Positions 29,073 to 36,084 of a stretch of 47,171 nucleotides of DNA are shown in pieces. Location: positions 1-47,171 of IMG/VR virus record IMGVR_UViG_3300025585_000061; one strand, 5' to 3'. Source of the DNA: a virus. The notes beneath the pieces are model-generated. The model had not been told where the DNA came from, did not search any database, and saw only the letters and a list, made by a program, of their open reading frames with translations. A program made the position numbers and the translations under genes. Positions within the stretch are counted from its first letter, which is position 1, and every line of letters starts with the position of its first letter.

Positions 29073-29699
29073 ATGATTGGAGTGAATTACACTGGCGCAT
29101 GCTGTGCATGGCCGAAAGCGTCTTATGATCCGGCCACCCTCCCGGATTCCGAACACGCGGCGGTACGGGAATTCTTCCGCCGGTCTGCCATGCGGGACAT
29201 CCTCCCGGAGGCCCGTACCATGGACGAGCGGAATGGGCTCATGGAACGATGCGAGGAAGTAGCATCGGAGGCGTACCTTCACTGGCGCACGAAGCGTTTC
29301 CCCAAGGTAGCCGCTGGGGATCACGCACACGCCATCTATGCGACCCGCAGATACTTCCGGCTCACGGGCTGGCACGGCATGACGGGCATGCGCCGGAAAG
29401 CGTATCGCAAGCGTACCCGCGAGATGATCGCGGAGAGGGAGCGATTCGCGGCCCGCAACCCCGCAACCCCGGCGGCAATGGCAATGGCCGTGGAGCGGCT
29501 GATTCAATCCCCGGCCATGCACCGTAAGGCGCAGATACTGGCGCAGCGTACAGGCCATGCCAGTATCGATGCCATGCTTGCCAGTGTGGCCGGGGAGGGA
29601 TTCGCGGATCGTGGGCGGTACGTCCCGCAACCGACACCAACGGAGGGATGCCCGGCCATGGCAGGGGATGGGACGGAATGGCGGTCGATCCGCGAGTAG
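29073..29699 (+). CDS. Hypothetical basic protein from the controlled promoter (208 aa)
   Basis: GGAGG lies 9 bases before the ATG. The product is strongly basic in its middle (RRKAYRKRTREMIAERERFAARNP), Ala- and Met-rich after that, with a helical N-terminus holding a Cys pair (CCAW). No HTH is clear, but the charge suggests nucleic-acid binding. It is the only gene between a controlled promoter and a strong terminator, which is the usual setting of a regulator or a gene expressed in lysogens. Its function is unknown. Confidence 0.65.
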   Translation: MIGVNYTGACCAWPKASYDPATLPDSEHAAVREFFRRSAMRDILPEARTMDERNGLMERCEEVASEAYLHWRTKRFPKVAAGDHAHAIYATRRYFRLTGWHGMTGMRRKAYRKRTREMIAERERFAARNPATPAAMAMAVERLIQSPAMHRKAQILAQRTGHASIDAMLASVAGEGFADRGRYVPQPTPTEGCPAMAGDGTEWRSIRE

Positions 29700-29825
29700 T
29701 GTACACTCCACAAGCGTACACTACAGAGAACCCTACCCTCGCGAGGGGGTAGGGTTTTTTGTTGCGCCAACCAGGGTAGTGTACGGGCGCACAGTGTACG
29801 GAAAGGCAGGGGACAAGCGTACACT
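29698..29825. repeat. Five GTAC-centred 10-bp repeats around the terminator
   Basis: AGTGTACACT (29698-29707, a perfect palindrome), AGCGTACACT (29713-29722), AGTGTACGGG (29778-29787), AGTGTACGGA (29793-29802) and AGCGTACACT (29816-29825) share a GTAC centre. Two pairs are spaced exactly 15 bases apart. ACAAGCGTACACT is repeated as a 13-bp direct repeat at 29710-29722 and 29813-29825. These look like a regulator's binding sites on both sides of a terminator. Confidence 0.68.
29729..29760 (+). terminator. Strong rho-independent terminator
   Basis: AACCCTACCC (29729-29738) pairs perfectly with GGGTAGGGTT (29747-29756) around a TCGCGAGG loop, followed by a T-run (29755-29760). It ends transcription of the 29073 gene before the structural module. 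Confidence 0.93.
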
Positions 29826-30118
29826 GTGGGAGGGAGGGGAGCGGATGCATCCCGGCCAATCCGGCGGTGAAACCAGCCCGGACGGAACCTTACAAAATCG
29901 TAAGGGTAGGTGGTGCTTGTCCGCCCGAAAGCGTAAGCCGTTGCCCGGCCTAGACTTACGATCGATCGCGGGAGGGTATCGGCACGTGGAAACAGGCCCC
30001 CCAACCCCCCCCATCGCGTCAGCGGATTCATGTCATATCCACCCCTGGATTTTTCAAAACTCTCGGGCGTCAGCTGCCTCCTGCCCCCTGCCGCCTGCGT
30101 GCCGCCCACTTATTCAGT
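29826..30118 (+). other. Gap before the Cys-rich gene, with CTTACG repeats
   Basis: About 290 bases without a convincing gene. A CCTTAC/GTAAGG inverted repeat lies at 29888-29905, and further CGTAAG or CTTACG copies lie near 29931 and 29954. An ATG at 29845 after GGGAGGGAGGGGAG opens a frame that runs into the Cys-rich gene in another register. Its first part is basic and might encode a short peptide, but low complexity makes it doubtful. A late promoter for the structural genes is expected here, but I see no clear one. Confidence 0.45.
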
Positions 30119-30799
30119 ATGGCGTGTTGCAAAGTCTGCTGTGGCTGCAAGGAGTGCGACGAGGGCGAAGAGGGCAAATGCTGCTGCGGCTTGGACTGCT
30201 GCCAGCCCGGCACCTACTGCTGCAACGGGGCGTGCGTGGAAACGTGTGGCGAGGGCGGTGTCGGCCCCTGTAAGTGTGGCTCCTCTTGCTGCGCGGAAGG
30301 CGAGTACTGCTGCGACGGCGTCTGTCAGGCGGAGCCGTGTGGCTGCGAGACGGACGAAGATTGCCCGGCAGACAATTCGTGCTGTGGAGGGCAGTGCTGC
30401 CATTTGGATCGCTGCTGCGGTTGCGTGGATTCCGCGTGTGACCGCCAAGGCAAGGCAATGTATCTGCTCGGCTCCGCCGTGTCTGATCTTTGCACGGCAG
30501 AGGACTTCTCTCGCTGCGATTGCAATCTCTTCAGGGAGTCGGTCCGGCCATGCGTAGATCCAGAGGATGTGCCAGCAACGCAGGCCGGGGTGGACGGAAC
30601 CCTGGAACAGGTCGGCCCGGTCTGCGAGTGCGGCTTTGAGCCCGTTGTTGTGGGCTGGCCACTGGACTCGTTCCCGATTTCGGCGGCAGACTATGAGGTG
30701 GAGTGCTGGGCGATACCGGCGGGGTCTTCTCCGGGTGATCCAGATTATCCGCCTGTTGTAGATCCAGACTGGTATCCCGCAATTTGTGACCCGCCATGA
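30119..30799 (+). CDS. Extremely Cys-rich protein with granulin-like CC repeats
   Basis: I count 41 Cys in 226 residues, 33 of them in the first 107. They come in repeating CC pairs (CCQPGTYCCNGAC, then CCAEGEYCCDGVC, then SCCGGQCC), like granulin or metallothionein-type repeats. The C-terminal half is Pro-, Asp- and Val-rich and less Cys-rich. The start is uncertain because no ribosome site precedes 30119. It is the first gene of the head module and couples by ATGA to the next. It may be a disulfide-rich virion surface protein or a metal-binding protein. Function is unknown. Confidence 0.75.
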   Translation: MACCKVCCGCKECDEGEEGKCCCGLDCCQPGTYCCNGACVETCGEGGVGPCKCGSSCCAEGEYCCDGVCQAEPCGCETDEDCPADNSCCGGQCCHLDRCCGCVDSACDRQGKAMYLLGSAVSDLCTAEDFSRCDCNLFRESVRPCVDPEDVPATQAGVDGTLEQVGPVCECGFEPVVVGWPLDSFPISAADYEVECWAIPAGSSPGDPDYPPVVDPDWYPAICDPP

Positions 30800-31281
30800 A
30801 CGCACAGCTTCTTGTTCAGCGCATTAAGGACACTGCGAAACTGCGCCCAGCGGGGTACGTGGAAGAGGTTCTTGCTGCAGGTGTCGTTGTCCTCGTCGGC
30901 GGCAGGGAGGTTTTGAATCTGCCGCAATCGGAACTAGACAGGCTGCGGGAGAAATACAGAAACCACCCCAAGCCTCCTCCGTATGAGCCCTTGGAGTCAG
31001 CAGTTGCTTCCCTCAGTGCGCAGCGAGGCCCAGGCACGGAACTCAAAGCTCTCCTGAAGAAGGTCGGAATCGTTGCTTCTCCAGGATGTTCATGTAACAA
31101 GCGCGCCATGCTCATGGACGAGAACGAAGCCAAGGAGCCCGGCTGGTGCGAGAAGAACCTGGAGACGATCTGTGACTGGCTCCAGGAGGAGGCAACGAAG
31201 CGGAAACTCCCCTTCGTCCGTATGGCCGCCAAGATTCTGGTGAGGCAGGCGATTCGCAACGCCCGCAAAAAGGGACAGTGA
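30796..31281 (+). CDS. Conserved phage protein with Cys motif (161 aa)
   Basis: The C-terminal half carries GTELKALLKKVGI followed by PGCSCNKRAMLMDENEAKEPGWCEKN and a helical end, a pattern I recognise from phage and prophage proteins of unknown function found near structural genes. Three Cys in CSC...C might bind metal. The N-terminal half is an unrelated helical segment. The start overlaps the previous stop (ATGA). Confidence 0.65.
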   Translation: MNAQLLVQRIKDTAKLRPAGYVEEVLAAGVVVLVGGREVLNLPQSELDRLREKYRNHPKPPPYEPLESAVASLSAQRGPGTELKALLKKVGIVASPGCSCNKRAMLMDENEAKEPGWCEKNLETICDWLQEEATKRKLPFVRMAAKILVRQAIRNARKKGQ

Positions 31282-31298
31282 TCTCTTAGGAGAGTGAA

Positions 31299-31505
31299 AT
31301 GAACCAAATTGACCCATTCGGCAACAACGTGCGATCACTGTTGCAAAACAACGGAGTTGATCCGCAGGCAGCGCGCGCTGTTCAGGAAACCGCGCAGTTC
31401 ACCGCCGCGAACCCGCCGCCTGACAACGCAGGAAATACGCAGTACGGAATGGCCTTGGCGGAGTTTTTGAGGCAGCGAGGCCACAACGTCACTGTCAATC
31501 CTTAG
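31299..31505 (+). CDS. Small virion-module protein (68 aa)
   Basis: GGAGAGTGAA precedes the ATG. The product is Gln- and Asn-rich with a short helix (NNVRSLLQNNGVDPQAARAVQET). Its first base range shares no overlap with the gene before; the stop overlaps the next start. Short Gln-rich proteins of this kind often sit among virion genes here. Function is unknown. Confidence 0.6.
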   Translation: MNQIDPFGNNVRSLLQNNGVDPQAARAVQETAQFTAANPPPDNAGNTQYGMALAEFLRQRGHNVTVNP

Positions 31506-31996
31506 TGCTCGCGAGCAAGCCAATGCCAGACAGTCCGTTTTTGCTGAGTGAGGAAGAGCAAGAAGAGGAGAACCGGGCGCAGTTGGAGGCTTTCGGTGCG
31601 ACCCAGCTGGATGCTCTTCGCAAAAAGCCACGCCCCCGGCCGGATGCTGATCCTCGCCCGCCGCGTCCTCAGAGTCGCCAACCTTTTGCAACAGGTGCCA
31701 ATTCCATGATGAACCACGGCGCATCAGGCGCTTACCACGCAGCCATGGGCTCCGCCCAGCAGGGGCGGCACTTGGGCAACATGATCGCCCAGACCATGGC
31801 GGCCCACCAAGACGAAAACGACTCCCGTGTCTCTCAGCAGCGTGAGATGCGCCGCATGATGCATGAGCAGGAGATCGAACGCATGCGTCAGGAGACGGAG
31901 CGCATGAAGACGGAGGCTCTCCTGAAGCGGCTGGAGATGGAATCTGGCGGTGGTCGCCGCGTGACCTTCCCGGGAGGATCGATTAACTATGTTTGA
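31505..31996 (+). CDS. Virion-module protein with C-terminal coiled coil
   Basis: The start is either the GTG at 31505 or the ATG at 31523 (MPDSPFLL); neither has a strong ribosome site. The N-terminal half is acidic and then Pro-Arg-rich, the middle is Ala- and Gln-rich, and the end holds a basic coiled coil (EIERMRQETERMKTEALLKRLE). It may be an internal virion or assembly protein. Confidence 0.6.
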   Translation: MLASKPMPDSPFLLSEEEQEEENRAQLEAFGATQLDALRKKPRPRPDADPRPPRPQSRQPFATGANSMMNHGASGAYHAAMGSAQQGRHLGNMIAQTMAAHQDENDSRVSQQREMRRMMHEQEIERMRQETERMKTEALLKRLEMESGGGRRVTFPGGSINYV

Positions 31997-32030
31997 CTTC
32001 CTCTTTGAAGATGACTGGGAGATCGATTAA
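31989..32030 (+). CDS. 13-codon micro-ORF bridging two genes
   Basis: ATG at 31989 lies inside the last codons of the previous gene, and its stop overlaps the next start as TAATG at 32028-32032. The product would be MFDFLFEDDWEID. It may act only to couple translation between the neighbours. Coding is unproven. Confidence 0.35.
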   Translation: MFDFLFEDDWEID

Positions 32031-32356
32031 TGCCTTACAAGATGACTGATGACACAGCGGAAAGCATCCGCATGTTGCTGAACGGGATGCGTGGCCCTGT
32101 TGTAGGCCCGCTTCCAGAGGTTGCCGAACCGCAGTTCGACCCAGGGGTGTTCGCTCCCAGCGAGCAGGCGTTCGGTAGCGATGTGCCAAGAAACGACGCC
32201 CTCATGCGCCAGGTGAACCCTGGCATGCCGGATGAGTTTATGAGTACCGATGCCCGCAGCTATGAGGCGCAAAGGAAGCAAGCCATCCGCGACCGCAACA
32301 CGGCTCGCATGCAGCCTCGCCCGAAGCCGCAAGGCCGCGCCTACAGTATCGACTAA
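32030..32356 (+). CDS. Small virion-module protein (108 aa)
   Basis: The product has a short helical N-terminus (TAESIRMLLNGMRG), a Pro- and Phe-rich middle and a basic C-terminus (QRKQAIRDRNTARMQPRPKPQG). It shares TAATG junctions with both neighbours. It may be a small packaged protein. No family is recognised. Confidence 0.6.
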   Translation: MPYKMTDDTAESIRMLLNGMRGPVVGPLPEVAEPQFDPGVFAPSEQAFGSDVPRNDALMRQVNPGMPDEFMSTDARSYEAQRKQAIRDRNTARMQPRPKPQGRAYSID

Positions 32357-32637
32357 TGCCGAACATGGACACCGAAGGCGATAAGGTCCGTCAGCTGATC
32401 CCTAACCGTCCCGTGAAGGACGTTCAGGGCGGAAAGAAGTTCGTCGTTCGCGCCAAGGTTGGCGACGAAGAGCGGATCGTCCGGTTTGGTGACGCCTCCA
32501 TGGAACACTACAAGGAGGGTTCCAAGCCCGGCCACGGCGACGAGGGCCGCAGGGCGAACTTCAAAGCCCGCCACAACTGCTCCGAGAAGACCGACAAGCT
32601 GACGCCCGGCTATTGGTCCTGTAACTGGAGCTGGTGA
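32356..32637 (+). CDS. Phage 'FRARHNC ... YWSCNW' family protein
   Basis: The segment KFVVRAKVGDEERIVRFGDASME followed by R-R-A-N-F-K-A-R-H-N-C and a Trp-Ser-Cys end matches a common phage protein family of unknown function found near portal and terminase genes. Two Cys and a His in the C-terminal part may bind zinc. The stop overlaps the next start (ATGA). Confidence 0.72.
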   Translation: MPNMDTEGDKVRQLIPNRPVKDVQGGKKFVVRAKVGDEERIVRFGDASMEHYKEGSKPGHGDEGRRANFKARHNCSEKTDKLTPGYWSCNWSW

Positions 32638-33551
32638 TGGAGCCGTCCGACGCCGACTTCATCCGCCAGTTGATTGCTGAAACTGAAGCCCTCCCCAAGG
32701 CGAAGATGCCTGGGGCAATGTCGCTCTTGGTCAATCACCCGGGCGTGTTGTCGTACGAGACGAAGACTCCCGAGCAGTACGACGCGGACGTTCGTCGCAA
32801 GTACTTCCTAGACAAGGTGTCGGAGAAGTACCCAAATGCTTCCTACCTGCCAAACGACATCGCCGCACCACTGACCGATTACCGTCAGGGCAATCTTGGC
32901 GATCTCGGAAGTCCTTACCAGCACAACGGCATGTTCAGCGGCCGTTCGCCAATCGGCAAAGGCATGGCGGCTCTCGGTTCCGTTGCAGCCATACCGATCA
33001 ACGCCTCGCGCATGCTGGCGCACAACATCGATCCTGCCCAGAATCGATTCCCGGATGCTTCCAAGAACCTCGCTGTAGCAGCCAACACGCTCTCCATGTA
33101 TGGCCTGGAGGATGCTGGCGTCGTTCCCAAGGGTACGGGAACAATTGAGGAGATGTACGACGCGGAGGCGGAAGCGAGGTCCAAGGTTCCGTGGGCCGTG
33201 CTGGATCGTCGCAAGCCAGACGAAGCCATCCGCGAGATGGCGAACGAAGACATCGCCCGCACGCTCCCGACCCCATCCGAACACCTCATGGAAGCTGGAG
33301 TCCCCTGGTGGGCGGCGCTGCCGTGGGGCGGTTTGATGGACATGATCCTGGACCCATACCCGGGATTCATTGGTGCAGCCCGCGCTGCGCGAGCCGGTCG
33401 CCCGGCCGGTGCCTTGCTCGCCAAGGAGGCGGCTATCGGCATGGGGCCCGGCACAGCAATCCCCGCAGCATACGGCGCAGCCGAAGGCTACAACGCCCTG
33501 CGCGATCTCATTAACCCGGAGTTTGGTGATGGCAGACAGGCAAGCCGCTAG
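32634..33551 (+). CDS. Probable internal virion protein (305 aa)
   Basis: The start overlaps the previous gene by ATGA. The N-terminus has DFIRQLIAETEALP, a motif that recurs in the small protein at 37869. The middle is Gly- and Ala-rich, and the C-terminal third is hydrophobic with Gly and Ala (AALPWGGLMDMI... AAIGMGPGTAIPAAYGAAEG), like ejection-type proteins. It shares the style of the next two genes, which also end in hydrophobic Gly-Ala segments. Membrane insertion during DNA entry is a fair guess. Confidence 0.55.
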   Translation: MMEPSDADFIRQLIAETEALPKAKMPGAMSLLVNHPGVLSYETKTPEQYDADVRRKYFLDKVSEKYPNASYLPNDIAAPLTDYRQGNLGDLGSPYQHNGMFSGRSPIGKGMAALGSVAAIPINASRMLAHNIDPAQNRFPDASKNLAVAANTLSMYGLEDAGVVPKGTGTIEEMYDAEAEARSKVPWAVLDRRKPDEAIREMANEDIARTLPTPSEHLMEAGVPWWAALPWGGLMDMILDPYPGFIGAARAARAGRPAGALLAKEAAIGMGPGTAIPAAYGAAEGYNALRDLINPEFGDGRQASR

Positions 33552-34218
33552 GTATATCGCGGATCTCTCCGGTCAGATGCCGTGGATCGCGGAGGACATC
33601 GCTAAGAACCTCCCGCGCGCTGCCCCGGAATCCGCCATCGAAGCCATGATAATGGCGCGCCGCAACGTGCCGATGAACCCGACACGCAACCCGCTGTTTG
33701 AGAACGATGTCCGTCTCCTGCCCCATGAATGGGACGCCATGGAAGCGGAGCGGTACGGCAGGGGCGGTCTGCAGTATGTGCCCAACAACCGATCAGAGAG
33801 ACTGGTCGCCAACGAATGGGGCGATGTCCCAACCGATGCGCTGGGAAACGTCCGTCTCCCGCCCCGCAAGCGTGCCCGCCGATACTTCCCCAAGCCTGAA
33901 CCACAGCCCTACCCGTACGACGCAAATGCCGTTCGCATGGAACGCAGGGCACATGTGGCAGAAGGGATCTTGGAGCAGGCCCGCCAGAACCCAGAGATTT
34001 ACGACCAGCTCCCAGCGATCTTCAAACTGCCTATCGAAGACCGTCTCATTGCACGCCTCGCAGCGGAAGGCCCGTCAGCCTACATGCCCGTCGCGAGAGA
34101 GATCATCGATCCCAAGGTAGCCGCCGCCCGCAAGTTCCTCTCTGAGCATCCGGAACTGATCGGCGCAGGTGCCGTCACAGGCGCTGGCATGGCCTATGGG
34201 CTGATGGGGGGCGAGTAA
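33529..34218 (+). CDS. Probable internal virion protein (229 aa)
   Basis: The true start is the ATG at 33529, which overlaps the previous gene by 23 bases; the longer upstream frame is low complexity. The product is rich in Pro and Arg in its middle and ends in a hydrophobic GAGAVTGAGMAYGL segment. The ending is like the genes on both sides, so the three may be one functional set of internal proteins. TAATG couples it to the next gene. Confidence 0.55.
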   Translation: MADRQAARYIADLSGQMPWIAEDIAKNLPRAAPESAIEAMIMARRNVPMNPTRNPLFENDVRLLPHEWDAMEAERYGRGGLQYVPNNRSERLVANEWGDVPTDALGNVRLPPRKRARRYFPKPEPQPYPYDANAVRMERRAHVAEGILEQARQNPEIYDQLPAIFKLPIEDRLIARLAAEGPSAYMPVAREIIDPKVAAARKFLSEHPELIGAGAVTGAGMAYGLMGGE

Positions 34219-34940
34219 TGCCAGGGAGAATGGACTCCCTCATCGCCCGTCTGGGCATGGCGCAAATGGACCCAGCCCAACTGCGCGCAATGCGTTCTGC
34301 ACGCAAGCGTGTTGTGGAGCAGCCGTTTGACTTTGTGGAGCATGAGGGTGATCCGGCGATCTTGCTGAAGCCGGTGCGGTACGGTGACATCAGCGTCGAT
34401 GTCGATGACTGGGAGCCCATGCGGCGCAAGCTCATGCGGAACATCCAGTCCGGAAAGGCGGAGGCCGCTTTTCTGCCAATAGCAAAGAACGAACAGGACG
34501 CAGTGGGCATTATCGCGAGCCGATCCGGCGACCGCATGGGCAAGCGGCATGAGTTGATGCACGCCTACAACCATGCTGCAAGGATGGGTGAGCCGAACAT
34601 GCCGTTCGCATCGCGATTCATAGCGGCCGTGGAGGGCGGCAATCCAGCAGGTACGTGGCGAGGCGCTGCTGGAAGATTGCTAGATGAATACTCGGCACAG
34701 CGCGCTGGCGGCCGTGGCTTCGGGGACATTCCGTGGGAAGCGTACGCTGGCATGTACGCGAACGACGGGCTCCCGCAGGCGGCCCGGCTGGCCCGCGAAA
34801 TGCAACGTGCGCAGAGAGTGGCCGAAGTCGCGTCACGCCCAGAGGCCCTGGCGCTCGCCGCCCTTGCCGCAGGAACGGCAGTGGGCGTGCCTTATGCGCT
34901 GTCTTTGGACGAGGAGCAGAGAGCCAATGCCGCCGAGTAG
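34218..34940 (+). CDS. HExxH putative metalloprotease in the head module
   Basis: Residues 111-115 read HELMH, a match to HExxH, and E157 in LLDEYSAQR, 42 residues later, is a candidate third zinc ligand as in gluzincins. A hydrophobic helix ends the protein (EALALAALAAGTAVGVPYAL). It lies directly before the scaffold and capsid genes, where a prohead maturation protease is expected; no serine-type prohead protease was found. It may be a zinc-dependent maturation protease or an internal virion peptidase. Spacing and context support it, but activity is unproven. Confidence 0.55.
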   Translation: MPGRMDSLIARLGMAQMDPAQLRAMRSARKRVVEQPFDFVEHEGDPAILLKPVRYGDISVDVDDWEPMRRKLMRNIQSGKAEAAFLPIAKNEQDAVGIIASRSGDRMGKRHELMHAYNHAARMGEPNMPFASRFIAAVEGGNPAGTWRGAAGRLLDEYSAQRAGGRGFGDIPWEAYAGMYANDGLPQAARLAREMQRAQRVAEVASRPEALALAALAAGTAVGVPYALSLDEEQRANAAE

Positions 34941-34989
34941 GTTAGACACAGCAGGCGATGCTGTGACCGAAATCGGTAACAAGTCCTGA
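34927..34989 (+). CDS. Possible 20-codon leader peptide
   Basis: An ATG at 34927 inside the previous gene opens a 20-codon frame (MPPSRLDTAGDAVTEIGNKS) that ends 55 bases before the scaffold gene. It might couple or attenuate translation through the following hairpin. Coding is speculative. Confidence 0.25.
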   Translation: MPPSRLDTAGDAVTEIGNKS

Positions 34990-35006
34990 CATAGAAGGGC
35001 ATTAGT

Positions 35007-35039
35007 TCACCTAGAGGATTCCCCCGAACCCCTAGGTGA
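35007..35039 (+). promoter_or_regulatory. Hairpin covering the scaffold ribosome-binding site
   Basis: TCACCTAG (35007-35014) and CTAGGTGA (35032-35039) form a perfect 8-bp stem with a 17-base loop. The right arm contains AGGTGA, the ribosome site of the scaffold gene 4 bases before its ATG. Folding would hide the site and lower scaffold translation. Confidence 0.65.
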
Positions 35040-35043
35040 CGAA

Positions 35044-36084
35044 ATGTCCGACGAAGTCCAGAACGATATTCAGTCCGAAGCCCCGGTTTCTGCGCCGGTT
35101 GATACCGCGCCGCAGAGCGCTCCGCAGTCGGCCCCGCAGTCCGCTCCGCAGGCCGGTGGCTTCTCCACGCCATACGAAGCCTTCCGGCATCTTCCGGAGT
35201 TCCAGGGCCAAGACGATCTGGCGATTGCCCAGAACCTGTACCGTGCATTCAACGGCTACGGCGAAACCCAGCGTCAGCTGCAGCAGTACCAGTCGATCAT
35301 CCCCCACGCGACTGAGTACCTCCAGAACAAGGCGCAGTACCAGCAGTGGCTCGCCGCCCAGCAGGAAGCCAACAAGCCGAAGGCGGCAGAGCAGCCCAAG
35401 TGGTGGAGTCCGCCCCAAGTCGATGACTCGTGGAAGAACTACATCATCCGCGATCCGCAGACGGGCAAGGAGATCATCGACCCCAACGCCCCGTTTGAGG
35501 CACAGCAGGCTCTCCGGAAGTACCAGGATTACACGGCGAACTTCGCCCGCAAGCTGGTCACCGATCCCGAGAACACGCTGAAGCCGTTCGTGGAACAGGT
35601 CGCGATGCAGAAGGCCCAGGAGCTGGTTCAGCAGCACCTCGGCCAGTATCAGGCGCAGAACTTCGTTCAGGATCTGGAAGCCCAGAACGCCGACTGGCTG
35701 TACGACGCCAACGGCCAAGTCTCCCGTGAGGGTCAGGCGATCCAGGCGTACATCCAGCAGGCCGCACAAATCGGCATAGCCGACCCCAAGGCCCGCTGGC
35801 AGTACGCCACTGGCATGCTGCAGCGCGACCTCCTGAATCTGCGTTACCAGCAGATGCAGGCCGCGCCTCCCATGCAGGCTCCGCCGCAGGGCTATGCCCC
35901 TGCCCCGCCTGCCCCCCAGGCGCCGGTTGATCCGGTCGCCCAACAGAACATGCAGTTCCTGCGCGAGCGTGCTACCCGCACGGTCAACAGGTCTGCAGGC
36001 ACTACAGAGCCTCGGGCACCGCGCCAGAGGATGAGCTTTGAAGAGCGGCTGAAAGGCCAGCTCGTAACTGATGGAGTAATCTGA
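35044..36084 (+). CDS. Scaffold-type assembly protein
   Basis: The product is Gln-, Ala- and Pro-rich, acidic at the N-terminus and helical through much of its length, as in phage scaffold proteins. A PQSA repeat occurs four times near residues 24-38. A C-terminal segment (RMSFEERLKGQLVTDG) is basic and likely contacts the coat protein. It lies directly before the major capsid gene and overlaps it (TGATG). It would guide procapsid assembly and leave the mature head. The call rests on composition and position. Confidence 0.75.
   Translation: MSDEVQNDIQSEAPVSAPVDTAPQSAPQSAPQSAPQAGGFSTPYEAFRHLPEFQGQDDLAIAQNLYRAFNGYGETQRQLQQYQSIIPHATEYLQNKAQYQQWLAAQQEANKPKAAEQPKWWSPPQVDDSWKNYIIRDPQTGKEIIDPNAPFEAQQALRKYQDYTANFARKLVTDPENTLKPFVEQVAMQKAQELVQQHLGQYQAQNFVQDLEAQNADWLYDANGQVSREGQAIQAYIQQAAQIGIADPKARWQYATGMLQRDLLNLRYQQMQAAPPMQAPPQGYAPAPPAPQAPVDPVAQQNMQFLRERATRTVNRSAGTTEPRAPRQRMSFEERLKGQLVTDGVI

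Noticed and set aside
28674-29711. Upstream extension of the leftward frame ending at 28326 (461 codons in total)
   Set aside because: It would cross the repeat-rich control region and the rightward gene at 29073. The good ribosome site at 28673 and the composition change there support the shorter gene.
29845-30273. Basic rightward protein from the ATG at 29845
   Set aside because: The ribosome site is good, but the frame is low complexity and crosses the Cys-rich gene in another register, so it is noted only within the gap entry.
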